A program made the position numbers and the translations under genes. A stretch of DNA of 64,000 nt. It comes from Synaphobranchus kaupii (taxonomy: Eukaryota > Chordata > Actinopteri > Anguilliformes > Synaphobranchidae). The stretch covers positions 17,818,722 to 17,882,721 of the forward strand of contig CM056383.1 of NCBI GenBank assembly GCA_029718625.1, given 5' to 3'. Below the pieces are notes generated by a model. That model was not told the DNA's origin. It saw nothing but the letters and a program-made list of their open reading frames with translations, and made no database searches. Numbering within the stretch: the first letter of the stretch is position 1; the number at the start of each line of letters is the position of its first letter. Shown here one piece after another: positions 21,101-30,495 of this stretch.

Positions 21101-23969
21101 TGGTCTGTTGTGTTCTGTCACTAATTCAGCGTCTCCACCAAACGCAGACGGATCAATGAGAAATCAGTGTGGTGCTGTGGATGGCTGCCCTGCACCCCAC
21201 TGCGCATCGCGGCCACCGCCGGGCACGGGGACTGTGTGGGCTACCTGATCCAGCAGGGGGCAGAGGTGGATCTGGTGGACGTGAAGGGACAGACTGCCCT
21301 TTATGTGGCTGTGGTCAACGGGCATCTGGACTGTGTCAGGATCCTGCTGGAGGCCGGCGCTAATCCCAATGGCAGCCGGCACCACCGTAGCACTCCGGTG
21401 TACCATGCAGCCCGGGTGGGCAGGGTGGACATCTTGCTTGAACTCATCAGGTGACAGTGCCCCTCCTCCTGGACAATGCTGGCATAATGTGCTGTGCCCT
21501 CCACTGAGATTGCAGTGAAACGATTTTCCAAGACATGTGTTTCCGAAGGTCTGTACTGCTGAAGTCTATATCACTGCAGTCACAGTGTGGTCTGTAGTGT
21601 TATATCACTGCAGTTACATTGACATCTGTAATAATATATCACTGGAGTCACAGTGAGGTCTGTAGTGCTGTTTACCTGCAGTTACATTACATTACAATCA
21701 TTATCCAAAGTGACGTACAATAAGTGCATACCAAAGGTCATTGAAGCAACTACAAAACAGATCAGACAAAGCACATCCTTCTCATAACGTAGCAGCTATC
21801 CTGTAATGAACATTGAATATAGTACACACAGTAAGCTCACAGACTTACACACAGTAAGTCAGAGTGAGGTCTATAATGATATATCACTGCAGTCACAGTG
21901 ACGTCTGTACTGTTATTTCACTGCAGTCACAGTGACGTCTGTAGTGCTATATAACTGCAGTTATAGTGAGGTCTGTAATGATATATCACTGCAGTCACAT
22001 TAAGGTCTGTAGTGCTGTTCACCTGCCGTCACAGTGAGGCCTGTAGTGCTATATCACTGCAGTCACAATGAGATCTGTAGTGCTATGTCACTGCATTCAT
22101 AGTGAGGTCACAGTAAGGTCTGTAGTGCTGTTCACCTGCCATCACAGTGAGGTCTGTAGTGCTATATCACTGCAGTCACAGTGAGGTCTCTAATAATATA
22201 TCACTGCAGTCACATTGAGGTCTGTAGTGTTATGTCACTGCAGTCACCATGAGGCCTGTAATATTATGTCACTGCAGTCACAGTGAGGTCTGTAGTGCTA
22301 TATCACTGCAGTCACCATGAGGTCTGTAATATTATGTCACTGCAGTCACAGTGAGGTCACAGTGTGGTCTGTAGTGCTATATCACTTCAGTTACAGTGAG
22401 GTCTGTAGTGTTATGTCACTGCAGTCAGTGACGTCTGCAGTGCTGTTCACCTGCCATCACAGTGAGGTCTGTAGTGCTATATCACTGCAGTCACAGTGAG
22501 GTCTGTAGTGTTATGTCACTGCAGTCAGTGACGTCTGCAGTGCTGTTTACCTGCAGTCACAGTGAGGTCTGTAGTATTAAGTCACTGCAGTCACAGTGAG
22601 GTCACAGTGAGGTCTGTAGTGCTGTTCATCTGCCATCACAGTGAGGTCTGTAGTGCTATATCACTGCAGTCACAGTGAGGTTTGTAGTGTTATGTCACTG
22701 CAGTCACAGTGACATCTGTAGTGCTATATCACTGCAGTAACAGTGAGGTATGTAGTGTTATGTCACTGCAGTCACAGTGACGTCTGTAATGCTGTTTACC
22801 TGCAGTCACAGTGAGGTCTGTAGTGCTATATCACTGCAGTCACAGTGAGGTCTGTAGTATTATGTCACTGCAGTCACAGTGAGGTCACAGTTAGGTCTGT
22901 AGTGTTATATCACTTCAGTCACAGTGAGGTCTGTAGTGCTGTTCACCTGCCATCACAGTGAGGTCTGTAGTGCTATATCACTGCAGACATAGTGAGGTCT
23001 GTAGTGTTATGTCACTGCAGTCACAGTGAGGTCTGTAGTGCTGTTTACCTGCAGGTTCAACGCTGATGTGAATGTGGACCATCAGCTGATGCCCAGTCCC
23101 CTGTTCAGCGCCCGCACTCTCTCCTCCCTGGTGGTGTGCCCACTGTACATCAGTGCTGCCTATCATCACCTGCAGTGCTTCCGGCTGCTTCTGCAGGCCG
23201 GCGCTCACCCGGATTACAACTACACCGGCCCCGTGAGCTGCGAGGTTCTGAGGAGGGGTCTGGCCTCCTGTCTGCTGGACGCGGTGCTGAGACATGGGTG
23301 TGAGCCGGCCTTCGTCAGCCTGCTGATAGAGCATGGGGCCAGCCCTGCCCTAGTGCCCTGGGAGGAGCCCGACCCCGACACTGCGGGCAGAATGAGGGTC
23401 AATCCTGAGGCTCTGCTCATCTTCCAAGAATCCAGAAGTGAGTCTAACCCCAACCCCAAATCTGTGTGTGAATCTGAGTCTCGGCTGATTCAGAGTCATG
23501 GGGGCTGATTTAGGGGGGGCATTATTGGCATCATCAAGACTGGACTGGACTGTGGGCTGTGAACCGGAACAAGCACAAATTCTCAACTCAGGAGGCCTCA
23601 AAACATGATCACACAGTTAACATGTATGAAAAATGTATTGATGATTCATGCAGTCTCACACGATTCAAATTCATAAGGTTATTGAATTTGGCAGATGATT
23701 TCATGCAGACCTTGTGTGATGTTTTTCATTATCATCTTCAGTATTCTAACACTATGTAAGCGAGTTGAGTGTAGCTTGTTGGCTTTTGCACCCAAGCAGA
23801 GGTTATGACTGCTCTCCCTGCTCTCTCTCCTCCAGGGAGTCCCCAGAGAATGAGCCACCTGTGTCGCATCACCATCCGGAGAGCCTTGGGCAAGCAGCGC
23901 CTGTCACACATCCCCTCTCTCCCCTTGCCTGACGCTGTCAAACTCTTCTTGCTTCACGACAACTGCTGA
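15025..23969 (+). CDS. asb1: asb1: ankyrin repeat and SOCS box protein 1 (five coding exons, 352 aa)
   Basis: Coding exons are 15025-15121, 20728-20869, 21148-21450, 23055-23437 and 23836-23969. All junctions follow GT/AG, the phases agree (1, 2, 2, 1) and they sum to 353 codons including TGA. The product begins MADGGDDGDVDEPP and carries ankyrin repeats between about residues 50 and 270 (for example TPLRIAATAGHGDCVGYLI, QTALYVAVVNGHLDCVRIL, TPVYHAARVGRVDILLELI). It ends with a SOCS box: an Elongin-BC element with HLCR (316-319) and a Cullin-5 box with LPLPDAV (337-343). ASB proteins are substrate receptors of Elongin B/C-Cullin 5-Rbx2 ubiquitin ligases and act in the cytosol. Human ASB1 is 335 aa and co-linear from memory, including ALYVAVVNGHL and GSRHHRSTPVYHA. 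The N-terminal 30 residues are less conserved. Introns 1-3 and the 3' UTR hold tandem arrays. Confidence 0.95.
15924..17153. mobile_element. 1.2-kb inverted-repeat DNA element in asb1 intron 1
   Basis: Terminal inverted repeats of roughly 270-310 bases are readable. Left outer end: AACAAAAACGTCTCCGACGT. Right outer end: ACGTCGGAGACGTTTTTGTT. Inside the arms, GGCAGGCCTAGTTTTTG pairs with CAAAAACTAGGCCTGCC, and ATAGGCAATATTGTTAGTTG with CAACTAACAATATTGCCTAT. The left arm carries an A19 run (15955-15973) absent on the right. The spacer (about 16240-16880) has a (TTA)n tract (16406-16430) and no recognisable transposase. Target duplication is unclear. Confidence 0.8.
17575..18880. repeat. diverged direct duplication (about 330 bp copied at 0.93-0.95-kb spacing)
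   Basis: The block 17580-17925 (GCAGAGTAGCGTAGACTAG, ACCATGAATCAGATATGTTT, TTTTATGGTGACATTGTGTT, GAAATGTTGGCCGAGGC) recurs at 18525-18870 in the same order, with small indels. A companion module, CAGTTAATATTG followed by TTTGCCTTTGCAATAAAAA, occurs near 18178, 18464 and 18973. The region is a tandem segmental duplication within asb1 intron 1. Non-coding. Confidence 0.8.
18887..18936. repeat. 20-bp stem / 10-nt loop perfect-type hairpin
   Basis: ACACCCTCCCCAAACCAGAC (18887-18906) pairs with GTCCGGTTTGGGGAGGGTGT (18917-18936) with one G/A discrepancy. The loop is AAGAGCTAGC. Neither the earlier copy of the surrounding duplication (near 17940) nor its flanks contain it, so it was added to the second copy. 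Confidence 0.85.
19102..19173 (-). other. tRNA-derived sequence (SINE head or tRNA pseudogene)
   Basis: On the minus strand the A-box-like TGGCTTAGTGGTTAGA and B-box-like GGGTTCAAGCCC lie at tRNA spacing. The anticodon stem is imperfect and the acceptor strands do not pair, so a working tRNA is unlikely. No SINE body or tail was recognised. Confidence 0.4.
19347..19379. repeat. (GAA)n microsatellite
   Basis: About ten GAA/AGA triplets between GGGAAGAA and GAGGAAGG. Confidence 0.9.
20284..20400. repeat. dispersed 120-bp direct repeat, copy 1 (asb1 intron 1)
   Basis: GGCATCATCAAGACTAGACT, TGTGGGCTGTGAAC, ACAGTTAACATGTATGAAAA and TTGATGAT occur in the same order at 23528-23648 in intron 4. The copies differ by a few substitutions and one small insertion. 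Confidence 0.8.
20421..20727. repeat. intron-1 tandem array ending on the asb1 exon 2 acceptor
   Basis: Units of roughly 50-60 bases contain GTTGATGAGTTGAAGAGACA and TTGTGTAGGCTTGGGT. The last unit, GATGAGTTCC...CCTGTGTAGGC, supplies the real 3' splice site (AG at 20726-20727). Earlier units carry TGTAGGC at the same place, for example at 20455, 20544 and 20636. Confidence 0.8.
20728..20869 (+). CDS. asb1: asb1 coding exon 2
   Basis: The acceptor is CTGTGTAG at 20720-20727. The exon encodes GRNLKEWLQEQF, then the start of the first ankyrin repeat (MRLHNAAYVGDLDTLKSLL), and ends in phase 2 at AAAGA|GTGAGG. The GRNLKEWL block is the hallmark vertebrate ASB1 N-terminal segment. Confidence 0.93.
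20862..21100. repeat. intron-2 tandem array built on the asb1 exon 2 donor
   Basis: The exon 2 end plus donor, TTTCAAAGAGTGAGGCCCTG, and the following AACCAATCATACTTTACAGCA recur. CAAACAGTAAGG is at about 20927, CAAAGAGTGAGG at about 20991 and CAAACAGTGAGG at about 21052. Each copy preserves a GT in a donor-like setting. Confidence 0.85.
21148..21450 (+). CDS. asb1: asb1 coding exon 3
   Basis: It encodes RINEKSVWCCGWLPCTPLR and the next ankyrin repeats up to DILLELI plus two bases of an Arg codon. The acceptor is AACGCAG at 21141-21147 and the donor CAG|GTGACA at 21451. This is the most conserved part of the protein. Confidence 0.95.
21540..23054. repeat. about 34-bp minisatellite filling asb1 intron 3 and containing the exon 4 acceptor
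   Basis: Units follow CACTGCAGTCACAGTGAGG and TCTGTAGTGCTATAT, alternating with a second type, GTGCTGTTTACCTGCAG or GTGCTGTTCACCTGCCA. The array is interrupted at about 21680-21840 by a worn dispersed repeat. The real acceptor at 23054 is the CCTGCAG of the last unit. The same string occurs upstream, ending at about 21681, 22556 and 22805. Confidence 0.92.
23055..23437 (+). CDS. asb1: asb1 coding exon 4
   Basis: The acceptor TTTACCTGCAG (ending 23054) lies in the last unit of the intron-3 tandem array. The exon encodes ADVNVDHQL, the LVVCPLYISAAYHHLQCFRL ankyrin block, RHGCEPAFVSLLIEHGA and PEALLIFQES. It ends in phase 1 at CCAGAA|GTGAGT. Confidence 0.94.
23528..23648. repeat. dispersed 120-bp direct repeat, copy 2 (asb1 intron 4)
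   Basis: Second copy of the 20284-20400 repeat. Both lie in asb1 introns in the same orientation, about 3.2 kb apart and bracketing exons 2-4. Confidence 0.8.
23836..23969 (+). CDS. asb1: asb1 coding exon 5 (SOCS box)
   Basis: The acceptor is CTCTCTCCTCCAG (ending 23835). It encodes the SOCS box, with MSHLCRITIRRALGK and IPSLPLPDAVKLFLLHD, and stops at TGA 23967-23969. A 20-bp C-rich tandem array starts at once in the 3' UTR. Confidence 0.94.
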
Positions 23970-23971
23970 GG

Positions 23972-24450
23972 CCCCCAGCTCCTGCCTTCTGCCCCCAGCT
24001 TCTTCCTTCTGCCCGTAGCTCCTGCCTTCTGCCCCCAGCTCCTGCTTTCTGCCCCCAGCTCCTGCCTTCTGCCCCCAGCTCCTGCCTTCTGCCCCTAGCT
24101 CCTGCCTTCTGCCCCCAGCTCCTTCCTTCTGCCCGCAGCTCCTGCTCCCAGCTCCTGCCTTCTGCCCCCAGCTCCTGCCTTCAGCCCCCAGCTCCTGCCC
24201 CCAGCTCCTTCCTTCTGCCCGCAGGGCAGGTCCTACCCCTGCCCCCAGCTCCTGCCTTCAGCCCCCAGCTCCTGCCCCCAGCTCCTTCCTTCTGCCCGCA
24301 GGGCAGGTCCTACCCCTGCCCCCAGCTCCTGCCTTCAGCCCCCAGCTCCTGCCCCCAGCTCCTTCCTTCTGCCCGCAGGTCCTATCCATGCTCCCAGCTC
24401 CTGCCTTCTGCCCCCAGCTCCTGCCTTCAGCCCCCAGCCTCCTGCTTCCC
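23972..24450. repeat. 20-bp C-rich minisatellite in the asb1 3' UTR
   Basis: The unit is CCCCCAGCTCCTGCCTTCTG with variants. A longer higher-order segment including GCCCGCAGGGCAGGTCCTACC repeats at about 24218 and 24292. It starts three bases after the asb1 stop codon, so it is probably transcribed in the 3' UTR. Every unit has the form pyrimidine tract-CAG. Confidence 0.92.
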
Positions 24451-24980
24451 GCCCCCCCTGCTTTTACCCAACGTATTTGCCGCTGGCCTGAGTTGTGCCA
24501 CCCAGGCCACGTGTTCCAGGCAGTCTACCTGCTGTATCTAACCCCTCCCCTTTAAAGCACTGTTTACACTAACAGAGAGCCAGACAAACAGGCTGGAGAC
24601 ACTAGACACTGCAGGCTGGCCTATAGCCTAGACATGGCAGGTCTGTGCCTGGGCTGTGCCATTAAACCACTAAGACTGTGACTGATTTCAGAGTGTAAAT
24701 CAGTGGCTGTGGGAAGGCTGATTTATAAGCATTTGTCCAACCAAACACATCCCTTGGTTTTTATTTTATTTTATTTATTTTTTTTTGCCTTTGAAGGAAA
24801 CCATTTTGGATTGACATGGTTCATATTTAACAAAACAAAGAGCACAACTAATTATCTGCCTCAGGACTCCCGTTATTGAGACTAGAGTTTCAAGATGAAT
24901 GAGTAATTTGAAGTAACTAAGTGAATATTATTAATATTATTAATACAATGTATATTATTGTTATAAAATAATTGTATTTT
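24451..24980. other. asb1 distal 3' UTR or flank
   Basis: Single-copy sequence with no ORF. No canonical AATAAA is obvious directly after the array; an ATTAAA lies at 24660-24665 and could serve as poly(A) signal. The asb1 transcript end is not resolved. Confidence 0.4.
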
Positions 24981-24984
24981 CTCT

Positions 24985-26015
24985 GTGAGAGTTCCCCATC
25001 AGAGTTCCTCTGTGAAGTTTCCCCTGTGAGAGTTTCCCCTGTGAGAGTTCCCCTGTGAGAGTTCCACTGTGAGAGTTTCCCCTCTCAGAGTTCCTCCGTG
25101 AGAGTTCCCCCTGTCAGAGTTCCACTGTGAGAGTTTCCTGTCAGAGTTCCTCTGTGAGAGTCCCCCCTGTCAGAGTTCCTCTGTGAGAGTTCCCCCTGTC
25201 AGAGTTCCACTATGAGAGTTCCCTGTCAGAGTTCCTTTGTGAGAGTTCCCCCTGTCAGAGTTCCACTGTGAGAGTTTCCCCTGTCAGAGTTCCACTGTGA
25301 GAGTTCCCCTGTCAGAGTTCCTCTGTGAGAGTTCCCCCTGTCAGAGTTCCACTATGAGAGTTCCCTGTCAGAGTTCCTTTGTGAGAGTTCCCCCTGTCAC
25401 AGTTCCTCTGTGAGAGTTCCCCTGTCAGAGTTCCTCTGTGAGAGTTCCCCCTATCAGAATTCCACTGTGAGAGTTTCCCCTGTCAGAGTTCCACTGTGAG
25501 AGTTCCCCTGTCAGAGTTCCTCTGTGAGAGTTTCCCCTGTCAGAGTTCCTCCGTGAGAGTTCCCCCTGTCAGAGTTCCTCCGTGAGAGTTCCCCCTGTCA
25601 GAGTTCCACTGTGAGAGTTTCCCCTGTCAGAGTTCCTCTGTGAGAGTTCCCCCTGTCAGAGTTCCACTGTGAGAGTTCCCCCTGTCAGAGTTCCACTGTG
25701 AGAGTTTCCCCTGTCAGAGTTCCACTGTGAGAGTTCCCCTGTCAGAGTTCCTCCGTGAGAGTTTCCCCTGTCAGAGTTCCACTGTGAGAGTTTCCCCTGT
25801 CAGAGTTCCTCCGTGAGAGTTCCCCCTGTCAGAGTTCCACTGTGAGAGTTTCCCCTGTCAGAGTTCCTCCGTGAGAGTTTCCCCTGTCAGAGTTCCTCCG
25901 TGAGAGTTCCCCCTGTCAGAGTTCCACTGTGAGAGTTCCCTGTCAGAGTTCCTCTGTGAGAATTCCTCCATCAGCATTCCCCCTGTCAGAGTTCCCTCTA
26001 TCTGAGTTCCCTGTG
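24985..26015. repeat. about 1-kb minisatellite (GAGAGTTCCCC / CAGAGTTCC type)
   Basis: Alternating half-units GTGAGAGTTCCCCCTGT and CAGAGTTCCTCTGTGAGAG make a period of about 28-30 bases, with CACTGTGAG / CTCTGTGAG / CTCCGTGAG variants. About 35 units; non-coding. Confidence 0.92.
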
Positions 26016-27130
26016 TGAGAGTAGTGGAAAAAGCATCTCAGTTAGTGTAAGAAGTGCAGTCCTTCCGACAGTATTATTCACACTTAATATTATTTGTACA
26101 CAGTTTGTGTACTTTGACCTCTTAATCATTTTCAGACTCAGTGCTGCTCCTCAGCTTGCTTCCAGTCAAGGTGTTTGTGAATGTAATAAACATGACTTGC
26201 TGAATGCTCACTGCTCTCTGCATCATTTTAGTCAACCCAGTACCAGAAGCATGTCTAGAAAAGCTTGATATATTTAGTAAGGAACAAGTCACTTGTGCAT
26301 TGTCTTCTTTTTTTATAAAAGTTAGAACAGGAAATTGAACCAAAGTGATGAATAATATGTGGTTTATAAAAGCGAAGAACACCCAGCCCGCTTCTGTCGC
26401 TGTTGACAGAGAACTTGCCCACTACACTGCCGTTAATATACAGATGTTTTTCCTGAGATCTGCAAGCATTTACTCCCATAAATAGGTCCTGTTTTATTTA
26501 GTGTTCCTCTGAGGTACAAAGATGTCTAAGAATTCTCATGTAACTTTATATGCCATCAGTCCCTGAATCAGTCTTTTTTGTAAACTTAAAATATGTGGTC
26601 GCTCAGTTCTTGTGACACTGAAACCACAACTCCCAGTAAACCACAGGCAGTGGAACAGCAGGGCCTGGGAACTTCTGGGATGTGCCAGCTTTCTGCTACT
26701 ATCAGAGAATGAATTCAGGACTGGACCTCGCAAGGAAAACAGGGAGAAGGTGATTGCGTACACACACACACACACACACATATACACATTCGCACACAGA
26801 CACTTGCACGTGCACACACATAAACACACAGTGCATACACACACAGACACTCATACATACAGCATACAGACACACATATATATACACTCACACACGCACA
26901 CACGCATACACACTCAGGGACACAACAAAACAGGATTATACCGTATTATACACAGATGTTGCCTACACTAAATTGTTTTTCTCCATCTGTAATTGTGGGT
27001 CCAGGGCAGGCATATACATGGAGAGAACAGGTTCCTGGGCCAGGTAATTATTTTGCTCATAATTCTCACAAACATTTCTGTTGTCTGAACAACATTTTGT
27101 CTCTCCGACAGACTGAGCCCATACAAATAT
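26016..27130. other. intergenic with a CA-rich tract
   Basis: No gene recognised. A CA/TG-rich tract at 26759-26915 gives long low-complexity ORFs on both strands, which are artefacts. Confidence 0.5.
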
Positions 27131-27134
27131 TTGC

Positions 27135-27680
27135 TACAGGTTAGGCCAGTTTACCATAAGACCCTATAGGACAGGCTATTTTACTGTTTGATTCATAGGA
27201 CAGGTTAGTAGGCTCTAGTCTAGGAGAGTCTCTGGTGGATCAATAGGATTGGCTGGTTTGATCATATTGGACAGTCCAATTTATAATAAGATATTGTAGG
27301 AAAGGCTAAAAGAACCCTGTGGGACAGGCCTGTTCACTGTATGATCATACAGAGCAGGCCTGTGAACTATAGGATCCTATAGAACAGTTTGGTGTTCTGT
27401 AGGTCAGCCTACACCCACAGGGTGGGCCTGGTCCAATTCTGTCAGGCAGGCCAGTTTATTGTAGGATCCTATAAGACAGGTCAGTATACTGAATGATCCT
27501 ATGGGACAGGTCAGTATACTGAATGATCCTATGGGACAGGCCAGTATACTGAATGATCCTATGGGACAGGCCAGTATACTGAATGATCCTATAAGACAGG
27601 TCAGTATACTGAATGATCCTATGGGACAGGCCAGTTTACTTCAGGACCTGTAGGATCCTACAGGCTACTGCAGTATTGTG
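27135..27680. repeat. about 30-bp minisatellite (ATAGGACAGG type)
   Basis: Core copies, GGTCAGTATACTGAATGATC then CTATGGGACA, are exact or nearly so at 27479-27630 (period 30). Upstream units at 27135-27478 are diverged. Confidence 0.85.
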
Positions 27681-28490
27681 TAGGACAGGCCATATAATGT
27701 GGGATCCTACTGTTGGAGTAATAACAGCTGAAGGTTCCCACAGAATATGGATTCTCAGTTAGCTGCCCACTGAGGTTAATGTATCAGGGGGTTGATCTCA
27801 GTGCTCTCTTATCCTGTAGGTGGCAGTGTCTTCACAGCACCTGTTCAAACACAACACCCATAGGAACACACCTCACTCCACTTATTTAATGTGACTTATT
27901 TAAAGTCTTTTTAACAACTGCATGTGTACACAAACTCACACCCACATATTAACACTCATATACTCATATATATGTACATGAGCACAAACACACACTCAAA
28001 CATAAATGCACACATACACACACTCACACAATCATACTACATGCATACATATTTGTAGGCATAGCCTACATGTTAGACTCCCACACTACTTTTATTCTCG
28101 CAAAAAAAGAGACCCTACTCATAACAATATTAAATAAACAGTTTTATGAATTTTCCATGATGTTAAATCAAGATTCTTGATTTAGCCTGTTTTTTAAACC
28201 ACAGTTCACATGGGAGGAAGGACCTGCATGCTTTCTCCACATGTTTTGTTGACTGATGAGTGCAGGTGATGTGTACTGACTTTAATTGTTCTTTAAGCCA
28301 TGGGGCATTTACTTCAGGCTTAAAAGTGAACAAACATTTCAGCGGTGGTGTCTGAAGGCACATTGGGTTCCCTGTGAATTATGGAGGAACTGTCTCTGCC
28401 AGGCTGCTGAATGGACAGTAGCATCAGCTGTGACTGTAAAAACACTTATTTTGTGTTTGTGGTAGCACAGCACAGTTTTAACCTGGACAC
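27681..28490. other. intergenic, no gene recognised
   Basis: AT-rich, with scattered CA-rich runs (27925-28040). No ORF with recognisable similarity. Confidence 0.5.
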
Positions 28491-28499
28491 ATGGACAGG

Positions 28500-28609
28500 A
28501 GCAGGGGCACCCGGTGGAGGGGAGAATTCAGTGTTTTTGGCTGTGGAGATTTGACGCTTTTAGCTGTGGAGGGGGCATTCAATGCTTTTGGCTGTGGAGA
28601 TTCTGTAAT
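28500..28609. repeat. left part of a GGCTGTGGAG minisatellite, split by an insertion
   Basis: Units such as GGCTGTGGAGGGGGCATTC and AATGCTTTTGGCTGTGGAG break off at about 28609 and resume at 30229, on the far side of a 1.6-kb insertion. Confidence 0.85.
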
Positions 28610-30224
28610 GGGGCGTGACGTGTGAGGTAGGAGGAGCCAAACGCAGCAAGGGGATTCGTTAAGCCCTAAGGCCACTAAGGCGGGAAACCCCGCAGTTAAG
28701 GGAGGAGACAATACAACGAACACACCTACAGACGCTACCAACCGGCTCACTGTCACACGCCAATAAGTAGAAGCGCAAGGACAGGTCTCTGAATAGCCAG
28801 AAATAATACGCGCCCTGTCTCGGTAACGAGACACATAAGAACGGGCGAGTAGCGTAAAGGCACAAATAAAAACACAGTCAACAAACACTGCAAAATGATA
28901 CGATTGTATATGAGGAGGCGAAAGAAACTGATCTAACGTTCCAGGGCTACTCTCAGACTCGCAGTCACACACAAACATGTCCACAACATCGCCCAATCCT
29001 CCCTATAGGAAGACATGTACCGAAGGACGAAACGGAACTACAGTTCCGAACAAAATCGTCAAAAGCTCCATGTATGGAGACAGGTACCGAATAGAGCAAA
29101 CAGGACAGCTGTACCGGACATTTACCGGCTAAAAAGACTAACGCAAGATTAGTAGAAAATAAACGCCCTGCCTCACCATAAATAGGAATGTAACGAGGCG
29201 AACAGGAACAGAGATTTAACGTTCCAAGGCTACTTTCAAAGACTCGTTTGTCAAACGCAAAACATATCCACAACATCGCCCAATCTTCCCTATAGGAAGA
29301 CATGTACCAAAAGAAGAAACAGAACTACAGTTCCGAACAAAATCGTCAAGCTCCATGTACGGAGACAGGTACCAAAAGGAACGAACAGGACAGGCTGCAC
29401 CGGACAGTTACCGGCTAAAAAACCAAAACGAGTTAGGAGAAAATAAAAGCCCTACCTCTTGGTAAAGAGGAATGAAAGGAGGAGGCAAAGGAACAGATAT
29501 AACGTTCCGTGGCTACTTCCACATGCAGAACATAAAGGGGTAAACGCCCGATCTCCCAGGAGGGAGAAACATTTTACAGGCGAGCCGACGGAGCACCGTC
29601 GTCCCATAACTTTACTAGCAGAAAGACTAATGCAAGCTTAACTAGGAAACACACGCCCTAGCCTCTCAGTAAGGGGAAATGTAACAAGGCGAAGGAACCG
29701 ACAATCAATGTTCCAAGGCTACACTGAGACTCGCAGTCACACGCAAACATGTCCACAACATCGCCCGGTCTCCCTATGGGAAGACATGTACCGAAGGGCG
29801 AACAGAACTACAGTTCCGAACAGAATTGCCCAAATCTCCATACACGGAGAAAAGCACACAAAGACGAAATAGAGCAGAGATCCACGGTCCCATACTTCTA
29901 CGAGATAAGTAACTAAAGAGCCAGCAAGAAATAAGCCCTGCCTCAGCAATGAGACGATAAAATAGGCGAGTAGCCCCAATGGTCCAAATAACTAACACCA
30001 GACAATACACCACAGTACAAAACAATAAACAAACAATCTCGAAGCCCCGAACGAAGGAAACGGGAGGCTTAAATATCTCTCCAGGTGACCACGCACAGGT
30101 GTGGATTCTAACAGAAGCTCCGCAATCCAAGCAGGGCGGAGCAAGCATCCACCAAAAGGGCAGCGCCCTCGCGTGGCCACCAAGGAAAACGACCGCATAG
30201 GGAAAAGGGTTAAAAACCATGACA
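28610..30224 (-). mobile_element. 1.6-kb non-coding retroelement-like insertion (TGTCATGG-type), with internal tandem units
   Basis: Read on the minus strand it starts TGTCATGGTTTTTAACCC (at 30224) and ends ACCTCACACGTCACGCCCC (28610), followed by an ATTACA-like tail. It interrupts the GGCTGTGGAG array. The interior has no recognisable protein. It contains three to four copies of an approximately 240-290-bp module with GAACTACAGTTCCGAACA (about 29035, 29322 and 29805), GGAGACAGGTACC, TTACCGGCTAAAA and CAACATCGCCC. A shorter relative with the same two ends and module lies at 34782-35744. It is a non-autonomous element; the mobilising partner is not proven. Confidence 0.75.
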
Positions 30225-30228
30225 GACA

Positions 30229-30495
30229 GGCTGTGGAGGGGGGCATTCAATGCTTTTGACTGTGGAGATTCGATGCTTTTGGCTGTGGAGGGGGGCATTC
30301 AATGCTTTTGGCTGTGGAGATTCGATGCTTTCAGCTGTGGAGGGGGCATTCGATGCTTTTGGCTGTGGAGATTCAATGCTTTTTGCTGTGGAGGGGGGCA
30401 TTTGATGCTTTCAGCTATAGAGGGTGCATCTGATGCCTTGCCTGTGGAGGGGGGTTTGTTGCTTTGTCTGTGGGCATCCAATGCCTTGCTGTGAA
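30229..30495. repeat. right part of the GGCTGTGGAG minisatellite
   Basis: A unit of about 50 bases, made of GGCTGTGGAGATTCGATGCT and TTTGGCTGTGGAGGGGGGC with GCATTC spacers. It is the continuation of the array at 28500-28609. Confidence 0.88.

Noticed and set aside
30219..30494. ORF MTDRLWRGAFNAFDCGDS
   Set aside because: Lies wholly in the GGCTGTGGAG minisatellite.
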